Assembly (NCBI GenBank): GCA_934133155.1
Contig: CAKPAT010000007.1
Coordinates: 1 to 21,764 of the forward strand
Source of the DNA: an uncultured Bacilli bacterium
GTDB taxonomy: Bacteria; Bacillota_I; Bacilli_A; RF39; UBA660
DNA: 21,764 nucleotides
Direction of reading: 5' to 3'
Positions 21,726 through 21,764 of this stretch are shown here, piece by piece. The number at the start of each line of letters is the position of its first letter. The stretch's first letter is position 1. The notes below the pieces were generated by a model, which did not search any database, was not told where the DNA came from, and was given only the letters and a program-made list of their open reading frames with translations. The position numbers and the translations under genes are program-made.

Positions 21726-21753
21726 TTGATTATGTCCCATCTAATGATATAAT
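21726..21753 (+). promoter_or_regulatory. Strong plus-strand promoter reading out of the window
   Basis: -35 TTGATT (21726-21731), 16-base spacer, -10 TATAAT (21748-21753) preceded by TGA (extended -10). Transcription would start near 21760 and serve a gene past the right edge, divergent from the helicase operon. Confidence 0.6.
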
Positions 21754-21764
21754 ACTCCACCGAG

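Noticed and set aside
21607..21764. Attachment site or tRNA end marking a mobile island at the helicase operon
   Set aside because: No tRNA, integrase, direct repeats or change in composition is visible in the window.

Overview
The window reads as chromosome of a very AT-rich, Gram-positive-type bacterium of the Bacillota (Bacilli or a neighbouring uncultured gut lineage). The signs are Shine-Dalgarno sites before most genes, sigma-A promoters that are often extended -10, a two-CXXC ribosomal protein L33, YtxH/DUF948-type proteins, and two real sporulation genes (gpr, spoIIP). The standard genetic code is used: TGA ends the 152-aa gene at 19151-19153 and tryptophan is TGG. I see no phage, insertion sequence, CRISPR array, tRNA or rRNA. 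About 96% is coding, nearly all on the minus strand; only three small genes (6415, 12615, 17240) lie on the plus strand. The longest gene-free stretches are about 157 bases (690-846 and 21607-21764), and both hold regulatory structure.

Layout from left to right. (a) 1-689: 5' part of a BspA-like leucine-rich-repeat surface protein running off the left edge, with a 16-bp inverted repeat at its promoter. (b) 847-3527: an operon rnhB - DHH phosphoesterase - small 69-aa protein - membrane/zinc-ribbon protein, ended by a hairpin. (c) 3612-5617: an envelope-type operon of lipoprotein, acidic disordered protein, DUF948-like protein and YtxH-like protein. (d) 5676-6317 trmB, divergent from a small spore-coat-like gene at 6415. 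(e) 6690-8750: two unknown coiled-coil proteins, the first-transcribed one with a C-terminal membrane hairpin. (f) 8837-10435: rpmG - efp - unknown acidic coiled-coil protein, downstream of a class B penicillin-binding protein (10478-12568). (g) 12615 DUF2624-like gene, tail-to-tail with nfo (endonuclease IV). (h) 13794-17117: a sporulation cluster of gpr, a beta-lactamase-fold protein, spoIIP and a small YqxA-like membrane protein, divergent from rpsT (17240-17503). (i) 17533-21606: a four-gene operon of a superfamily 2 helicase with three helicase-associated (HA) repeats, two unknown proteins, and a protein made only of HA-type repeats.

Most of the window is housekeeping: RNA/DNA maintenance (rnhB, nfo, DHH phosphoesterase), translation (rpmG, efp, trmB, rpsT), and wall growth and sporulation (PBP, spoIIP, gpr). 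The best candidate for an undescribed system is the helicase operon, where the helicase's C-terminal repeat module is duplicated as a free-standing protein whose ribosome site lies in a hairpin. Next are the altered-active-site beta-lactamase-like protein between gpr and spoIIP, the coiled-coil pair at 6690-8750, and the inverted repeat whose one arm fills a terminator loop and whose other arm sits on the next gene's promoter.
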